Assembly (NCBI RefSeq): GCF_008271295.1
Contig: NZ_VTOY01000003.1
Coordinates: forward strand, 1-64,000
Origin: Pseudoselenomonas ruminis
GTDB lineage: Bacteria; Bacillota; Negativicutes; Selenomonadales; Selenomonadaceae
DNA: 64,000 bases
Direction: 5' to 3'
Of the stretch, positions 26,826-35,911 are shown one piece after another. The position numbers and the translations under genes were made by a program. The notes beneath the pieces are model-generated. The model had not been told where the DNA came from and did no database searches. It saw only the letters and a list, made by a program, of their open reading frames with translations. Position 1 is the first letter of the stretch; every line of letters starts with the position of its first letter.

Positions 26826-27497
26826 ATGCGTATGAAAAATATCATGCTGATACTGTTTGCTCTGCTAGTGGCAGCCGGCGGTGGTATCGGTTATACCTAT
26901 CAAGCAGAACGCACGCCGGAATATGCTCTGGAGCAGCTCGCGGATGGTGTTAAGTCGCGGGATTATGACAAGGTTAAGAAATATGCCGATGTAGACCATC
27001 TTATCACGACTACGTATGATGAGAGTACGGCTGTTTTGGCAGATAACATACAAGCTTTGCATGAGACGTATCCGCAGGATTGGTTTTTCCGTCACGATAC
27101 GGCATTCATGAAAGAGTATATTGCCGGACGCCGGAGTGATGATATTGTTTTCATCCAGCGGTCGCTCGAGTTCTATATGGATCCCAAGCTCATGCCTATC
27201 AGCCGCAGTGATGGACAGGCCAAATGGGTATCTGATGAGATGGCGAAGTTCGAGGACAGCTACTCGGCAGAGCTGAAAACCGTTCAGAAAAAGGGCAAGA
27301 CGGCCATTGCGGTCTTTGAAATCACTGGCAGTGAGGACGCCTATGGCAAACTGGTTCCGCATCTGACGATTGAAGCAGAGCTGGAACAACAAGCAGACGG
27401 TCATTGGCAGGTCGTCCACCTGGCCAATATCGAAGATGCTTTTTACCCTGTGGTAAAGGGAATCGAAGACTATTGGACTATGCAGGGGTGGCAGTAA
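26826..27497 (+). CDS. Membrane-anchored protein of unknown function
   Basis: The 223-residue product has one N-terminal hydrophobic segment (about 4-22), which is an anchor or uncleaved signal. A soluble domain opens with ERTPEYALEQLADGVKSRDYDKVKKYADVD. This opening resembles exported DUF2939-type proteins, in which short helices precede a beta-rich part; I am not certain of the family. The C-terminus is beta-rich and acidic. It has its own leader and a strong terminator, so it is probably monocistronic. Confidence 0.7.
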   Translation: MRMKNIMLILFALLVAAGGGIGYTYQAERTPEYALEQLADGVKSRDYDKVKKYADVDHLITTTYDESTAVLADNIQALHETYPQDWFFRHDTAFMKEYIAGRRSDDIVFIQRSLEFYMDPKLMPISRSDGQAKWVSDEMAKFEDSYSAELKTVQKKGKTAIAVFEITGSEDAYGKLVPHLTIEAELEQQADGHWQVVHLANIEDAFYPVVKGIEDYWTMQGWQ

Positions 27498-27508
27498 ATT
27501 AAATAATG

Positions 27509-27554
27509 AAACGGCTGAGATAAGACCACAAGGTTTTGTCTCAGCCGTTTTTTA
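27509..27554 (+). terminator. Intrinsic terminator after the 26826 gene
   Basis: AAACGGCTGAGA and TCTCAGCCGTTT pair and are followed by more T. Confidence 0.88.
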
Positions 27555-27658
27555 TATGCGAATTTATAAAATTCTGTCAAAGGCAGGAATTTATGGGATG
27601 GTGTCGAACTGATACAACAGAAATTATGGGAAGAATAAGGATATAGGAGGAGATTGCC

Positions 27659-29434
27659 ATGTCATTGAAGGGACGCTTTGTTTTCATGGTAGTTGGGACA
27701 GCTGTACTTACCGCTGTGCTGGTAAGTGCTATCTTTATTACCAATTTGAGAAGCGAGACGAATCGACAGGTTGAATCGTTTCGTCAAACATTGACGCAGG
27801 ACGTAGAACGGGAACTCAAGATTGAGACGGAATCTGCGATTGCGGCTATCAAGCACGTCTACGACCGGCAGCAGAAGGGAGAACTTACCGAGGAACAGGC
27901 CAAGAAGGAAGCCGCCGGTATCGTAAGGGATATGCGATATGATGATGGGAAAGGGTATTTCTGGATTGATACCTATGAAGGGGTTAATGTGGTGCTGCTC
28001 GGGCGCGATACGGAGGGAAAATCCCGTATTGATTTGGTAGACCCGGAGGGGCGTCATTTCATCAAAGAAATGATTGAAAACGGCCGCAAAGATGGCGGCG
28101 GCTATACGGATTTGATGTTTGCCAAGCCAAATGAAACGACTCCGCTGCCCAAGCGCAACTATACGGCGACGTTTGCTCCGTATCAGTGGGTAGTGGGTAC
28201 GGGCGTATGGATTGACTACATTGATGCGCGGGTCGCCGAAGCGCAGGCTGCGGCCGATGAAAACTTTTATTCCAGTCTCTTGAAACTCGGTGGCAGCATC
28301 GTGTTATTGATGAGTATTTTTGTTGGCTTTGGCCTTTGGTCAGCCAATACGGTTGTAGGGCCGATTCGCATTGTAACCCGGAAGCTGGGGGTTCTGGCTA
28401 CTGGCGATTTCCGTAAGGGCGAACCGTTGGATGAAGTGCTTCATCGGCAGGATGAGATTGGCGAGATGAGCCGTGCCCTGGAGAAATTGCAGGAGCAGGT
28501 TCACGATATGATGCGGCAGGTAGCGGAGTCAAGTCAGCAGGTTTCTACTTCGTCGCAGCAGCTGACGAACAGCTCCGAGCAGTCGGCAGAGGTTAGCGGT
28601 CAGGTCGCTGACTCGATTGTCAATGTGGCCGGCTCGTGCAGTGAGCAGTTCACAGAAGTTGAGAATGCCAGTGAGCACATCGGCAATCTGGCGCTGAACA
28701 TGGAAAAATTCGAAAAGGCCCTCGATCATGCCGGAACGGTTGTCGGCTCGGCTAAATCCCAGGCTGATGATGGTGAGCAAAAAGTCGCCAGCGCGGTGCA
28801 GCAGATGAAGCTTATCGAGCAGTCGGTCAGCGAGTCGGCCAAGGTCATTGAGGAGCTTGGACGGGAATCGGATAAGATTGGCACGATTGTCGATGCGATT
28901 TCGGAGATTGCTGAGCAGACGAATCTGCTGGCACTCAATGCCGCCATTGAGGCTGCGCGGGCCGGTGAGCATGGCCGCGGCTTTGCCGTCGTCGCTGATG
29001 AGGTCCGCAAGCTGGCCGAGCAGTCGAGTGAGTCGGCTCATGAGATTGCCGGTATCATTGGTTCTATTCAGTCGAAATCGCGCAGTGCCGTATCGGTCAT
29101 GCAGGAAGGCGTCAACCAGGTGCAGAATGGTGTCGGGGCAGTAAATGGTGCCGGTACGACCTTTAAGGATATTGCCGGAATGGTTGAGAAGGTAGTCGAG
29201 GAAACGCGGGAAATGGAGCGCATTGTCGTGACCCTTTCCGAGAGCACCAGTACGATTTCTGGTGCAATTGCCAAGATTAGTGCCATGAGCCGCACTGTTG
29301 CCGGCGAAGCCGAGACGGTATCGGCGGCAACGGAGGAGCAGACGGCGACGATGAACGAAATCGCCAGCTCGAGCCGGCAGCTCACTGAAATGGCGCAGTC
29401 CATGGAGGCAGCGGTCGAGAAATTCAAGATTTAG
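27659..29434 (+). CDS. Methyl-accepting chemotaxis protein with a Cache sensor
   Basis: The 591-residue receptor has helix 1 at about 8-28, an extracellular single-Cache type domain and helix 2 at about 205-228. The Cache domain shows [19 protein letters not shown]-like and [20 protein letters not shown] motifs. A HAMP domain and a long signalling coiled coil follow. The hairpin tip is [22 protein letters not shown], which binds CheA and CheW in this family. The segment [16 protein letters not shown] near the end is a typical methylation region. Ligands are unknown; Cache domains of this sort often bind small carboxylates. AGGAGGAG precedes the ATG. Confidence 0.93.
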   Translation: MSLKGRFVFMVVGTAVLTAVLVSAIFITNLRSETNRQVESFRQTLTQDVERELKIETESAIAAIKHVYDRQQKGELTEEQAKKEAAGIVRDMRYDDGKGYFWIDTYEGVNVVLLGRDTEGKSRIDLVDPEGRHFIKEMIENGRKDGGGYTDLMFAKPNETTPLPKRNYTATFAPYQWVVGTGVWIDYIDARVAEAQAAADENFYSSLLKLGGSIVLLMSIFVGFGLWSANTVVGPIRIVTRKLGVLATGDFRKGEPLDEVLHRQDEIGEMSRALEKLQEQVHDMMRQVAESSQQVSTSSQQLTNSSEQSAEVSGQVADSIVNVAGSCSEQFTEVENASEHIGNLALNMEKFEKALDHAGTVVGSAKSQADDGEQKVASAVQQMKLIEQSVSESAKVIEELGRESDKIGTIVDAISEIAEQTNLLALNAAIEAARAGEHGRGFAVVADEVRKLAEQSSESAHEIAGIIGSIQSKSRSAVSVMQEGVNQVQNGVGAVNGAGTTFKDIAGMVEKVVEETREMERIVVTLSESTSTISGAIAKISAMSRTVAGEAETVSAATEEQTATMNEIASSSRQLTEMAQSMEAAVEKFKI

Positions 29435-29444
29435 TTTGCTGAGT

Positions 29445-29506
29445 AAAAAGCTCTGTTTTTGTGAAGCGGTGTGAAACCGTGATGCGCAGAAACAGAGCTT
29501 TTTGTT
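29445..29506 (+). terminator. Intrinsic terminator after the chemotaxis receptor
   Basis: AAAAAGCTCTGTTT and AAACAGAGCTTTTT pair, with a smaller inner hairpin and a T-run. Confidence 0.85.
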
Positions 29507-29537
29507 TACAATATTACATAGTTTTTGTAAAAAATGC

Positions 29538-29566
29538 TTGACGAATGGAAAGAAAAGGTATATCAT
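29538..29566 (+). promoter_or_regulatory. Promoter of the sulfate operon
   Basis: TTGACG and TATCAT are 17 bases apart. The sequence AAACATATCTG (29579-29589), shortly after the expected transcription start, also occurs at the same kind of position before the HcyS cluster (41642-41652). Confidence 0.6.
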
Positions 29567-29616
29567 ACATTATAAATTAAACATATCTGATAAGTATATT
29601 TTAAGAGGGTGAATGG

Positions 29617-29964
29617 ATGGCAGGACGAAAATTGAAGAGGGGAGAAGTACCCCATGATGTTATGACTGAAATCCTGAGAATCTTACAGACTATCAGTTAT
29701 GGCGAAGTTGTTTTAGTGGCTCAGGATGGAATTCTGGTCCAAGTGGAATGGAATGAAAAGCTGCGAATGGATTGTTTTGGCGTCCCTTCGCAAGTGCAGG
29801 TCTGGTCTGAAAAGCAGCGGCAGCATATTTCCGAGCATGTTAAGCAGGAATTTGGGCGCTTGCAGTATGGACGATTGGTCATCGTAGTAAAACGAGGCGA
29901 TATCGTACAGATGGAACGGACGGAAAAACAGCGCTTTACCGGACTTGATGGTGAAGGCATATAA
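29617..29964 (+). CDS. Tandem DUF2292 (YezD-like) protein
   Basis: The 115-residue protein contains two copies of a roughly 35-residue unit. Copy 1 (about 17-50) reads ILRILQTISYGEVVLVAQDG and then EKLR. Copy 2 (about 74-107) reads QEFGRLQYGRLVIVVKRGD and then EKQR. Each matches the small DUF2292 domain, which is normally a single copy of about 50-60 residues. Such genes recur next to sulfur-assimilation genes in Firmicutes, and this one is the first gene after the sulfate-operon promoter, upstream of an attenuator-like leader. Its function is unknown; a role in sulfur regulation or nucleic-acid binding would be a guess. The ATG has GAGGGTG upstream. Confidence 0.75.
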   Translation: MAGRKLKRGEVPHDVMTEILRILQTISYGEVVLVAQDGILVQVEWNEKLRMDCFGVPSQVQVWSEKQRQHISEHVKQEFGRLQYGRLVIVVKRGDIVQMERTEKQRFTGLDGEGI

Positions 29965-29972
29965 GATAATTT

Positions 29973-30075
29973 ATGATTAAACGGATAACCGCAGGTCATT
30001 CGAAAACGAAAGCCTATGGAACCGTATGGCATGCGCTAGCAGTGCTAGGCATGTCGTACGTCCATAGGCTTTTTT
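29973..30075 (+). promoter_or_regulatory. Structured leader, copy 1 of an unrecognised sulfur-linked attenuator
   Basis: The conserved part (29973-30019) forms a small CGG-ATAA-CCG hairpin and a second hairpin, AGG-tca-TTCG/CGAA-ag-CCT. The second competes with a terminator stem (AAGCCTATGGA with TCCATAGGCTT, then T-run). It lies before the sulfate-binding protein gene. A near copy with different loop sequence lies at 41659-41796. It fits no riboswitch consensus I know. Confidence 0.65.
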
Positions 30076-30121
30076 ATATATTTATTTTGGAAAAGTAGTA
30101 CAAGGATAAGGAGTGTTTGAA

Positions 30122-31153
30122 ATGAAGGCGAGAAAATGGTTTGGACTGGCAGCTGGGGTTTTGTTTACAATTGGAGCGCTGACTGGCTGCAGTGGAGATA
30201 CAGCGGCAGATAATGGCAGTGCGGGCAAGGAATTCCTCAATGTTTCCTATGACCCGACGCGTGAGCTCTTCGCGGAGTTCAATGAGAAGTTCAAGGAGGA
30301 ATGGAAGAAGGAATCCGGCGAGGATGTGACGTTCTCGCAGTCCCATGGCGGCTCGGGCAAGCAGGCGCGTTCGGTGCGCGATGGCCTCGAGGCTGATGTC
30401 GTCACGCTGGCGCTGGCCTACGATGTCGATGAGATTGCGCAGGCAGGCCTCATCGATAAGGATTGGATCAAGAAGTTCCCCGATAACTCGGCACCGTATA
30501 CGTCGACTATCGTCTTCCTCGTGCGTAAGGGCAACCCGAAGAACATCCACGATTGGAATGACCTCGTGCGCGACGATGTGCAGATCGTAACGCCGAATCC
30601 AAAGACGTCAGGCGGTGCGCGCTGGAATTATCTGGCGGCCTGGGAATATGCCAAGGAGCATAACAATGGCGACGAGGCCAAGATAAAAGATTTCCTCAAG
30701 GTAATGTTCAGCCATGTCGTAGCACTTGATTCCGGTGCGCGCGGGGCAACGACTTCGTTTGTCCAGCGTGGCCAGGGCGATGTGCTTATCGCTTGGGAGA
30801 ATGAGGCCCTGTTGTCGGTCAAGGACGCGCCAAACGATTATGAGATTGTCGTGCCGTCCATCAGCATCCTGGCAGAGCCTTCGGTCGCTGTTGTCGATGA
30901 AGTTGTTGAGCGCAAGGGTACGCGCAAGCTGGCTGAGGCCTATATCAACTTCCTCTACAGCAAGGAAGGACAGGAAATTGCCGCTAAGAATTTCTACCGT
31001 CCGCGTGATAAAGAAGTTGCTGCCAAATACGCCAATGTATTCCTGCCGCTCAAGCTCGTGACGATTGACGGGGCTTTCGGCGGCTGGACGAAGGCGCAGA
31101 AGGAGCATTTTGCCGATGGCGGTACGTTTGACCAGATTTATGAGAAGAAATGA
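30122..31153 (+). CDS. sbp: Sulfate ABC transporter substrate-binding lipoprotein
   Basis: The protein captures sulfate or thiosulfate outside the membrane for the CysTWA importer. The 343-residue chain has a signal peptide with lipobox LTGC. The mature part begins [16 protein letters not shown], the typical Sbp/CysP opening. Later signatures include [32 protein letters not shown] and [18 protein letters not shown] lies nine bases before the ATG; a GTG nine bases upstream is in frame but worse placed. The gene stands right after the structured leader and begins a tight run of sulfur genes. Confidence 0.93.
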   Translation: MKARKWFGLAAGVLFTIGALTGCSGDTAADNGSAGKEFLNVSYDPTRELFAEFNEKFKEEWKKESGEDVTFSQSHGGSGKQARSVRDGLEADVVTLALAYDVDEIAQAGLIDKDWIKKFPDNSAPYTSTIVFLVRKGNPKNIHDWNDLVRDDVQIVTPNPKTSGGARWNYLAAWEYAKEHNNGDEAKIKDFLKVMFSHVVALDSGARGATTSFVQRGQGDVLIAWENEALLSVKDAPNDYEIVVPSISILAEPSVAVVDEVVERKGTRKLAEAYINFLYSKEGQEIAAKNFYRPRDKEVAAKYANVFLPLKLVTIDGAFGGWTKAQKEHFADGGTFDQIYEKK

Positions 31154-31174
31154 TGTGGTGAAGGAGGCAGGAAA

Positions 31175-32005
31175 GTGAAGAGTTTCAGCAATAAGAAAGT
31201 CATTCCGGGATATCGCTTTACCTGCGGCATAACATTCTTTTATCTATCGCTTATTTTACTGATTCCATTAGCTGCGTTTGTCCTGTATACGGCAGGCATG
31301 GGCTGGGAGAAGTTTTTGGCGGTGGTACTCGATTACCGCGTGTTTCATGCGTATTATATCAGCCTGCTGACGGCGCTGGCGGCAGCCGTGATAAATGGTG
31401 TCTTTGGCCTGTTGCTGGCCTGGGTGCTTGTCCGCTATGACTTCTTTGGCAAGCGGCTGCTCGATGGGCTTATCGATTTGCCGTTTGCCCTGCCGACGGC
31501 GGTGGCAGGTATCGCGCTTACGACGCTCTATGCCGAAAATGGCTGGCTCGGCCAGTACCTGTATGCACTGGGCATTCCTTCGGCCTTTTCGCCGCTGGGC
31601 ATTACGCTGGCGATGGTCTTTGTCGGTTTGCCGTTTGTGGCGCGCAGTGTGCAGCCGGTGCTGCGGGATCTAGACCCGCAGGTGGAGGAGGCCGCCGCTT
31701 TGCTGGGGGCCGGCGATTGGCTGACCTTCCGCCGCGTGATTTTTCCCGAACTGGTATCGCCGCTGCTCACCGGTTTTTCCCTGTCGTTTGCGCGCGGGGT
31801 CGGTGAGTATGGCAGCGTGGTTTTCATTGCGGGCAATCTTCCCTATGAGACGGAAATCGCACCGCTCTTAATCATGGCAAAACTGGAGCAGTTTGATTAT
31901 CAGGCTGCGGCGGCCATTGCGCTGGTCCTGCTGCTGCTGTCGTTTGCCATTCTGTTGGTCATCAATGGGTATCAGCGCTATCGCGTGCAGAAACAGGGGG
32001 TGTGA
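31175..32005 (+). CDS. cysT: Sulfate ABC transporter permease CysT
   Basis: The 276-residue membrane protein is one of two permeases in the sulfate importer. It has about six helices and the EAA loop with LDPQVEEAAALLGAGDWLTFRRV, followed by ARGVGEYGSVVFIAGNLP, which is typical of CysT/CysU. It starts at GTG after AAGGAGGCAGGAAA and its stop directly touches the ATG of cysW. Confidence 0.93.
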   Translation: MKSFSNKKVIPGYRFTCGITFFYLSLILLIPLAAFVLYTAGMGWEKFLAVVLDYRVFHAYYISLLTALAAAVINGVFGLLLAWVLVRYDFFGKRLLDGLIDLPFALPTAVAGIALTTLYAENGWLGQYLYALGIPSAFSPLGITLAMVFVGLPFVARSVQPVLRDLDPQVEEAAALLGAGDWLTFRRVIFPELVSPLLTGFSLSFARGVGEYGSVVFIAGNLPYETEIAPLLIMAKLEQFDYQAAAAIALVLLLLSFAILLVINGYQRYRVQKQGV

Positions 32006-32836
32006 ATGGTGGCTGTGAAACCGCATAATTTCCGTCAATGGGGGCTTATCGGGCTGGCTGCTGTATTCCTGCTGGTTATGCTGGTGCTGCCGCTCATCCT
32101 CGTGGCGAGCGAAGCCCTGGCTAAGGGCTGGCAGGTTTATCTTGATGCGCTCAATGAGCCCTTTGCGCGCAAGGCGCTTTTCCTGACTTTGGAGGCAACG
32201 GTGGCGGCGGTGCTGGGCAATACGGTGTTTGGCCTGGCTTCGGCCTGGCTGCTCACGAAATACGATTTCCGCGGCAAGGCTTTTTGGAGTTCGCTGCTGG
32301 ATCTGCCCTTTGCCATTTCGCCGGTCGTAGCCGGTCTGTTGTTTGTCATCTTGTTTGGCCGCATGAGTCCAATCTATCCGTTTCTGCGTGCTGAACACAT
32401 CGCAATCATCTTTGCGGTGCCGGGCATCATCCTCGCGACGGTGTTCGTGACGTTTCCATTCATCACCCGGGAGCTCGTGCCCATCATGGAGGCGCAGGGG
32501 CGCAGTGAGGAGGAAGCGGCGGCGACGATGGGCGCAAGCGGCTGGACGATTTTCCGGCGCGTTACCTTGCCGAATATCAAATGGGCGTTAATCTACGGTG
32601 TGATACTCTGCACGGCCAGGGCTCTTGGCGAATTCGGCGCGGTATCGGTCGTCTCAGGACACATCCGTGGCAAGACGAATACCCTGCCGCTGCATATTGA
32701 AATCCTGTATAACGAATACAATTTTACGGCGGCATTTGCCGTAGCATCGATTCTGGTAATTCTGGCTGTCGTTATCCTGATTCTGCGGAATCTGGTAGAA
32801 TGGCGGGCCAAAAGGGGGCTAAGAAATGGCAATTGA
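32006..32836 (+). CDS. cysW: Sulfate ABC transporter permease CysW
   Basis: The second permease, 276 residues, has about six helices and an EAA loop containing RSEEEAAATMGASGWTIFRRV. CysW-typical ARALGEFGAVSVVSGHIRG follows. With CysT it forms the channel. The cysA start lies 11 bases inside its end, which couples expression of the ATPase. Confidence 0.93.
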   Translation: MVAVKPHNFRQWGLIGLAAVFLLVMLVLPLILVASEALAKGWQVYLDALNEPFARKALFLTLEATVAAVLGNTVFGLASAWLLTKYDFRGKAFWSSLLDLPFAISPVVAGLLFVILFGRMSPIYPFLRAEHIAIIFAVPGIILATVFVTFPFITRELVPIMEAQGRSEEEAAATMGASGWTIFRRVTLPNIKWALIYGVILCTARALGEFGAVSVVSGHIRGKTNTLPLHIEILYNEYNFTAAFAVASILVILAVVILILRNLVEWRAKRGLRNGN

Positions 32837-33890
32837 AGTAGAACTCAAACATATTCATAAGAATTTTGGCACATTCAAGGCCTCAGATGATGTGAATCTG
32901 ACTGTGGAAAAAGGAAAACTGATTGGCCTTTTGGGACCGTCGGGCAGTGGCAAGACGACCATCCTGCGCATGATTGCAGGTCTCGAGCATCCCGACAGCG
33001 GCGATATCTTCATCGCGGGCAAGCGGGTCAACGACCTGCCGGCGGGCAGGCGCGGCATCGGTTTTGTGTTCCAGAACTACGCGCTGTTCCGCCATATGAC
33101 GGTGCGCGAAAATATCGCATTTGGCCTCAAGGTACAGAAGGTGCCGCCTAAGGAAATCAAAGCCCGCGTGGACAAGCTGGTGGAGCTTATCGGCCTGGCA
33201 GAGTTTGACGGGCGCTATCCGCAGCAGCTGTCGGGCGGCCAGCGGCAGCGCGTGGCTTTTGCCAGAGCACTGGCACCAGAGCCTGAGCTCCTGCTGCTCG
33301 ATGAGCCATTTGCGGCCATCGACGCGAAGGTGCGCAAGGAATTGCGGCAATGGCTGCGCGCGACAATCCATCAGCTTGGCATTACGAGCATCTTTGTCAC
33401 GCATGACCAGGATGAGGCGGTCGAGGTGGCCGATGATATCATCATCACGAATCACGGCCATGTGGAGCAGGCTGGCCCGCCAGCTGCTATCTATCAGCAT
33501 CCCGAGACGCCATTTGTCGCGGATTTTATCGGCGAGTCGGTGCATGTGCCCGATTATACGGTGTTCAAGGGCTTTTCGAATGGTGCTGGCAGCCATGAGG
33601 GTATCCTGCGGCCGGAATTCCTGGAGATTGCTGCTGATGAAGAGGAAATCCTGATGCCGCTGGCGGCCGAGCAGGGTACGGTCAAGGCCGTCTACTTCCG
33701 GGGCAGCAATGTGCAAGTGGCCGTCGAGGTAAAGGGGCAGCTCCTGCATGGCTGGCGAAGTCTCGAAAAGAAGCCGCTCCATGAGGGCGACAAGGCGCTG
33801 GTGCTTATCCATCGCGTCTACAGCTTTGCCGGTGGTAAGACGCAGATTATCGAAAACAGTGCGAAACAGGAAGAGTCAGTAGTTATTTAA
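32826..33890 (+). CDS. cysA: Sulfate ABC transporter ATP-binding protein CysA
   Basis: The 354-residue ATPase powers sulfate uptake. Walker A is GPSGSGKTT (near 38-46), the signature is LSGGQRQRVAFARAL and Walker B is LLLLDEPFAAIDAKVR. The C-terminal TOBE-like region spans about 235-354. Order sbp-cysT-cysW-cysA matches the classic sulfate importer. It is followed after 19 bases by the AprA-like gene, so transport and reduction appear to be one operon. Confidence 0.93.
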   Translation: MAIEVELKHIHKNFGTFKASDDVNLTVEKGKLIGLLGPSGSGKTTILRMIAGLEHPDSGDIFIAGKRVNDLPAGRRGIGFVFQNYALFRHMTVRENIAFGLKVQKVPPKEIKARVDKLVELIGLAEFDGRYPQQLSGGQRQRVAFARALAPEPELLLLDEPFAAIDAKVRKELRQWLRATIHQLGITSIFVTHDQDEAVEVADDIIITNHGHVEQAGPPAAIYQHPETPFVADFIGESVHVPDYTVFKGFSNGAGSHEGILRPEFLEIAADEEEILMPLAAEQGTVKAVYFRGSNVQVAVEVKGQLLHGWRSLEKKPLHEGDKALVLIHRVYSFAGGKTQIIENSAKQEESVVI

Positions 33891-33909
33891 GGCAGGATGT
33901 GTTGGATAA

Positions 33910-35598
33910 ATGGAATTTTTGGATAAGGCGGCGGATGTGCTGATCATAGGAGGTGGTGCCGCGGGCTGCTATGCAGCGATTACGCTGGCGGAGGAACATC
34001 CAAAGCTAAGTGTGCTGCTCGTGGATAAGGCAGGCATCAAGCGCAGCGGCTGCCTGGCCGCCGGTGTCAATGCCTTGAATGCTTATATCACGCCGGGGCA
34101 CACCCCGGAAGATTATGCCGATTATGCGGCTAAAGACGCAGCGGGCATCGTGCGCGATGATTTGCTGTTGACGATGTCGCGCGGGCTCAATGAGGTGACC
34201 CGCCGCATGGAAGAATTGGGGCTGGTCATCCTGAAGGATGAAGCGGGGCAGTATGTTTCGCGCGGCTGGCGCAATCTGAAAATCAATGGCGAGAACATCA
34301 AGCCGCTGTTGGCGGCGGCGGTGCGCCGGTGTCCGAATGTGGAAGTGCTGGAACATGTAAGTGCCGTCGACTATCTGCAGGCGGATGACGGCGCGGTGAC
34401 AGGGGCTTGGGGCGTTGGCGTGCGGCAGGATAAAGTATATTTCCTGCAGGCTAAGGCCGTCATCTGTGCCACGGGCGGTGCAGCTGGCCTGTACCGGCCC
34501 AATCATCCGGGCAGTTCCCGCCATAAGATGTGGTACAGCCCGTTCAATACCGGGGCTGGCTATGCGATGGGCCTGCGGGCTGGCGCAGAGATGACGACGT
34601 TTGAGATGCGGTTTATCGCCTTGCGCTGCAAGGATACGATTGCGCCGACAGGGACGCTCGCACAGGGTGTCGGTGCGGCGCAGGTCAATGCGGCGGGCGA
34701 GCGCTATCAGCATAAATACGGCAACACGACGTCGGAGCGCCTCTATGCCGTGGTCAGCGAGAATCTGGCCGGACGCGGGCCCTGCTACCTGGAAACTGAG
34801 GGCATCACGGAGGCGCAGCAGGATTCACTGGAGCGGGCTTACCTCAACATGGCGCCGGCCCAGACGATGAAGTGGCGCGAAACGGGGCTTGGCCCTGCCA
34901 GTGCCAATGTCGAGGTCGAAGGTTCCGAGCCCTATGTGGTCGGCGGTCATACGGCCAGCGGCTATTGGATTGACGCGGCGCGGGCAACGACGCTGCCGGG
35001 ACTGTTCGCGGCTGGCGATGTCGCTGGCGGCTGTCCGCAAAAATACGTGACGGGCGCCTTTGTCGAGGGAAAGATTGCCGCGCAAAGCGCCGCTGCGTAT
35101 GCGGCGGAACGGCCTGGGGCGGCACTTTCAGCTGCGGCCCGCGAAAGGATCCGCACGCGGATTGAGACGCTGCTTACGCCGCCGGCTGCAAGCCCGCTGT
35201 TTACGGTTGAGAGCCTTGAGGAGGCCATGCAGCAGGTCATGGATGAGTATGCGGGCGGCATTACGGCCGGTTACCGCTATACGGAAAAACAACTGGGGCT
35301 GGCGGCAAGGCACATCGAGCGGTTGACGCGGCTCAGTGAAAACCTGCGGGCGGCAGATGGCTATGGACTCGTGCAGCTTTTTGAACTGCAGGAGCGCCTG
35401 CTCATTTGCCGCGTGCTCATCGAGCATCTGAAGGCCCGCCGCGAGACGCGCTGGCATGCCTTTGCCGAGAACCTTGACTATCCGGGTACGAATCCGGCCT
35501 TAGAAAAATATGTCAATTCGCGGCTTTCAGATGGCAAGGTGCAGATCATCTATCGGGATTTAGTCAAGCGGGGGGATCGGTATGAGCATCAGCATTGA
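33910..35598 (+). CDS. AprA-like flavoprotein, probable APS reductase alpha subunit
   Basis: The 562-residue FAD protein belongs to the fumarate-reductase/AprA group. The dinucleotide-binding motif is IGGGAAGCYAAI near 14-25, followed by SGCLAAGVNALNAY (an AprA-like active-site segment). Later blocks are CATGGAAGLYRPN, MRFIALRCKDT, GGHTASGYWID and GLFAAGDVAGGCPQKYVTGAF. In this setting, between sulfate uptake and ATP sulfurylase and overlapping a two-cluster ferredoxin gene by 17 bases, it most likely reduces adenylylsulfate to sulfite. No CysH-type reductase or APS kinase lies in the island. The assignment rests on family plus context; a fumarate-reductase-like side activity cannot be excluded. 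Confidence 0.82.
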   Translation: MEFLDKAADVLIIGGGAAGCYAAITLAEEHPKLSVLLVDKAGIKRSGCLAAGVNALNAYITPGHTPEDYADYAAKDAAGIVRDDLLLTMSRGLNEVTRRMEELGLVILKDEAGQYVSRGWRNLKINGENIKPLLAAAVRRCPNVEVLEHVSAVDYLQADDGAVTGAWGVGVRQDKVYFLQAKAVICATGGAAGLYRPNHPGSSRHKMWYSPFNTGAGYAMGLRAGAEMTTFEMRFIALRCKDTIAPTGTLAQGVGAAQVNAAGERYQHKYGNTTSERLYAVVSENLAGRGPCYLETEGITEAQQDSLERAYLNMAPAQTMKWRETGLGPASANVEVEGSEPYVVGGHTASGYWIDAARATTLPGLFAAGDVAGGCPQKYVTGAFVEGKIAAQSAAAYAAERPGAALSAAARERIRTRIETLLTPPAASPLFTVESLEEAMQQVMDEYAGGITAGYRYTEKQLGLAARHIERLTRLSENLRAADGYGLVQLFELQERLLICRVLIEHLKARRETRWHAFAENLDYPGTNPALEKYVNSRLSDGKVQIIYRDLVKRGDRYEHQH

Positions 35599-35893
35599 AC
35601 CGGAAAAGTGCGTGGGCTGCGGCCGCTGCACGGAGGTCTGTCCGGGAAATCTATTGGAAATGACGGCGGGCAAAGCCGCCATCCGCGAGGTGCGGGACTG
35701 CTGGGGCTGCACGGCCTGCGTCAAGGAGTGCCCGCGGGATGCGATTTTCTACTATCTGAGTGCTGATCTTGGCGGTGCCGGCGGCCGGCTTTATGCCCAT
35801 GATACGGCGGTGTCGCTTACCTGGCAACTAAGACTTCCCGATGGGAGCGAGCAGGAAATCATCGTAGCAAAGAATAAAGCAAATGCGTATTGA
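35582..35893 (+). CDS. AprB-like ferredoxin, probable APS reductase beta subunit
   Basis: The 103-residue protein carries two 4Fe-4S motifs, CVGCGRCTEVCP (11-22) and CWGCTACVKECP (near 40-51). The roughly 50-residue tail is the expected place for contact with the flavoprotein. It would pass electrons to the AprA-like subunit. It is shorter than dissimilatory AprB (about 150 residues). The start overlaps the end of the preceding gene by 17 bases. Confidence 0.82.
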   Translation: MSISIEPEKCVGCGRCTEVCPGNLLEMTAGKAAIREVRDCWGCTACVKECPRDAIFYYLSADLGGAGGRLYAHDTAVSLTWQLRLPDGSEQEIIVAKNKANAY

Positions 35894-35911
35894 GGTTAGG
35901 AGACGATAACA

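Noticed and set aside
29973-30075. T-box, SAM riboswitch or ANTAR-type tandem hairpins as explanation for the sulfur leaders
   Set aside because: The T-box GGTGGnACCGCG, S-box core and six-base ANTAR loops are all absent.
33910-35893. Dissimilatory sulfate respiration
   Set aside because: No DsrAB, DsrC or Qmo genes are present, and the operon leads to amino-acid synthesis.
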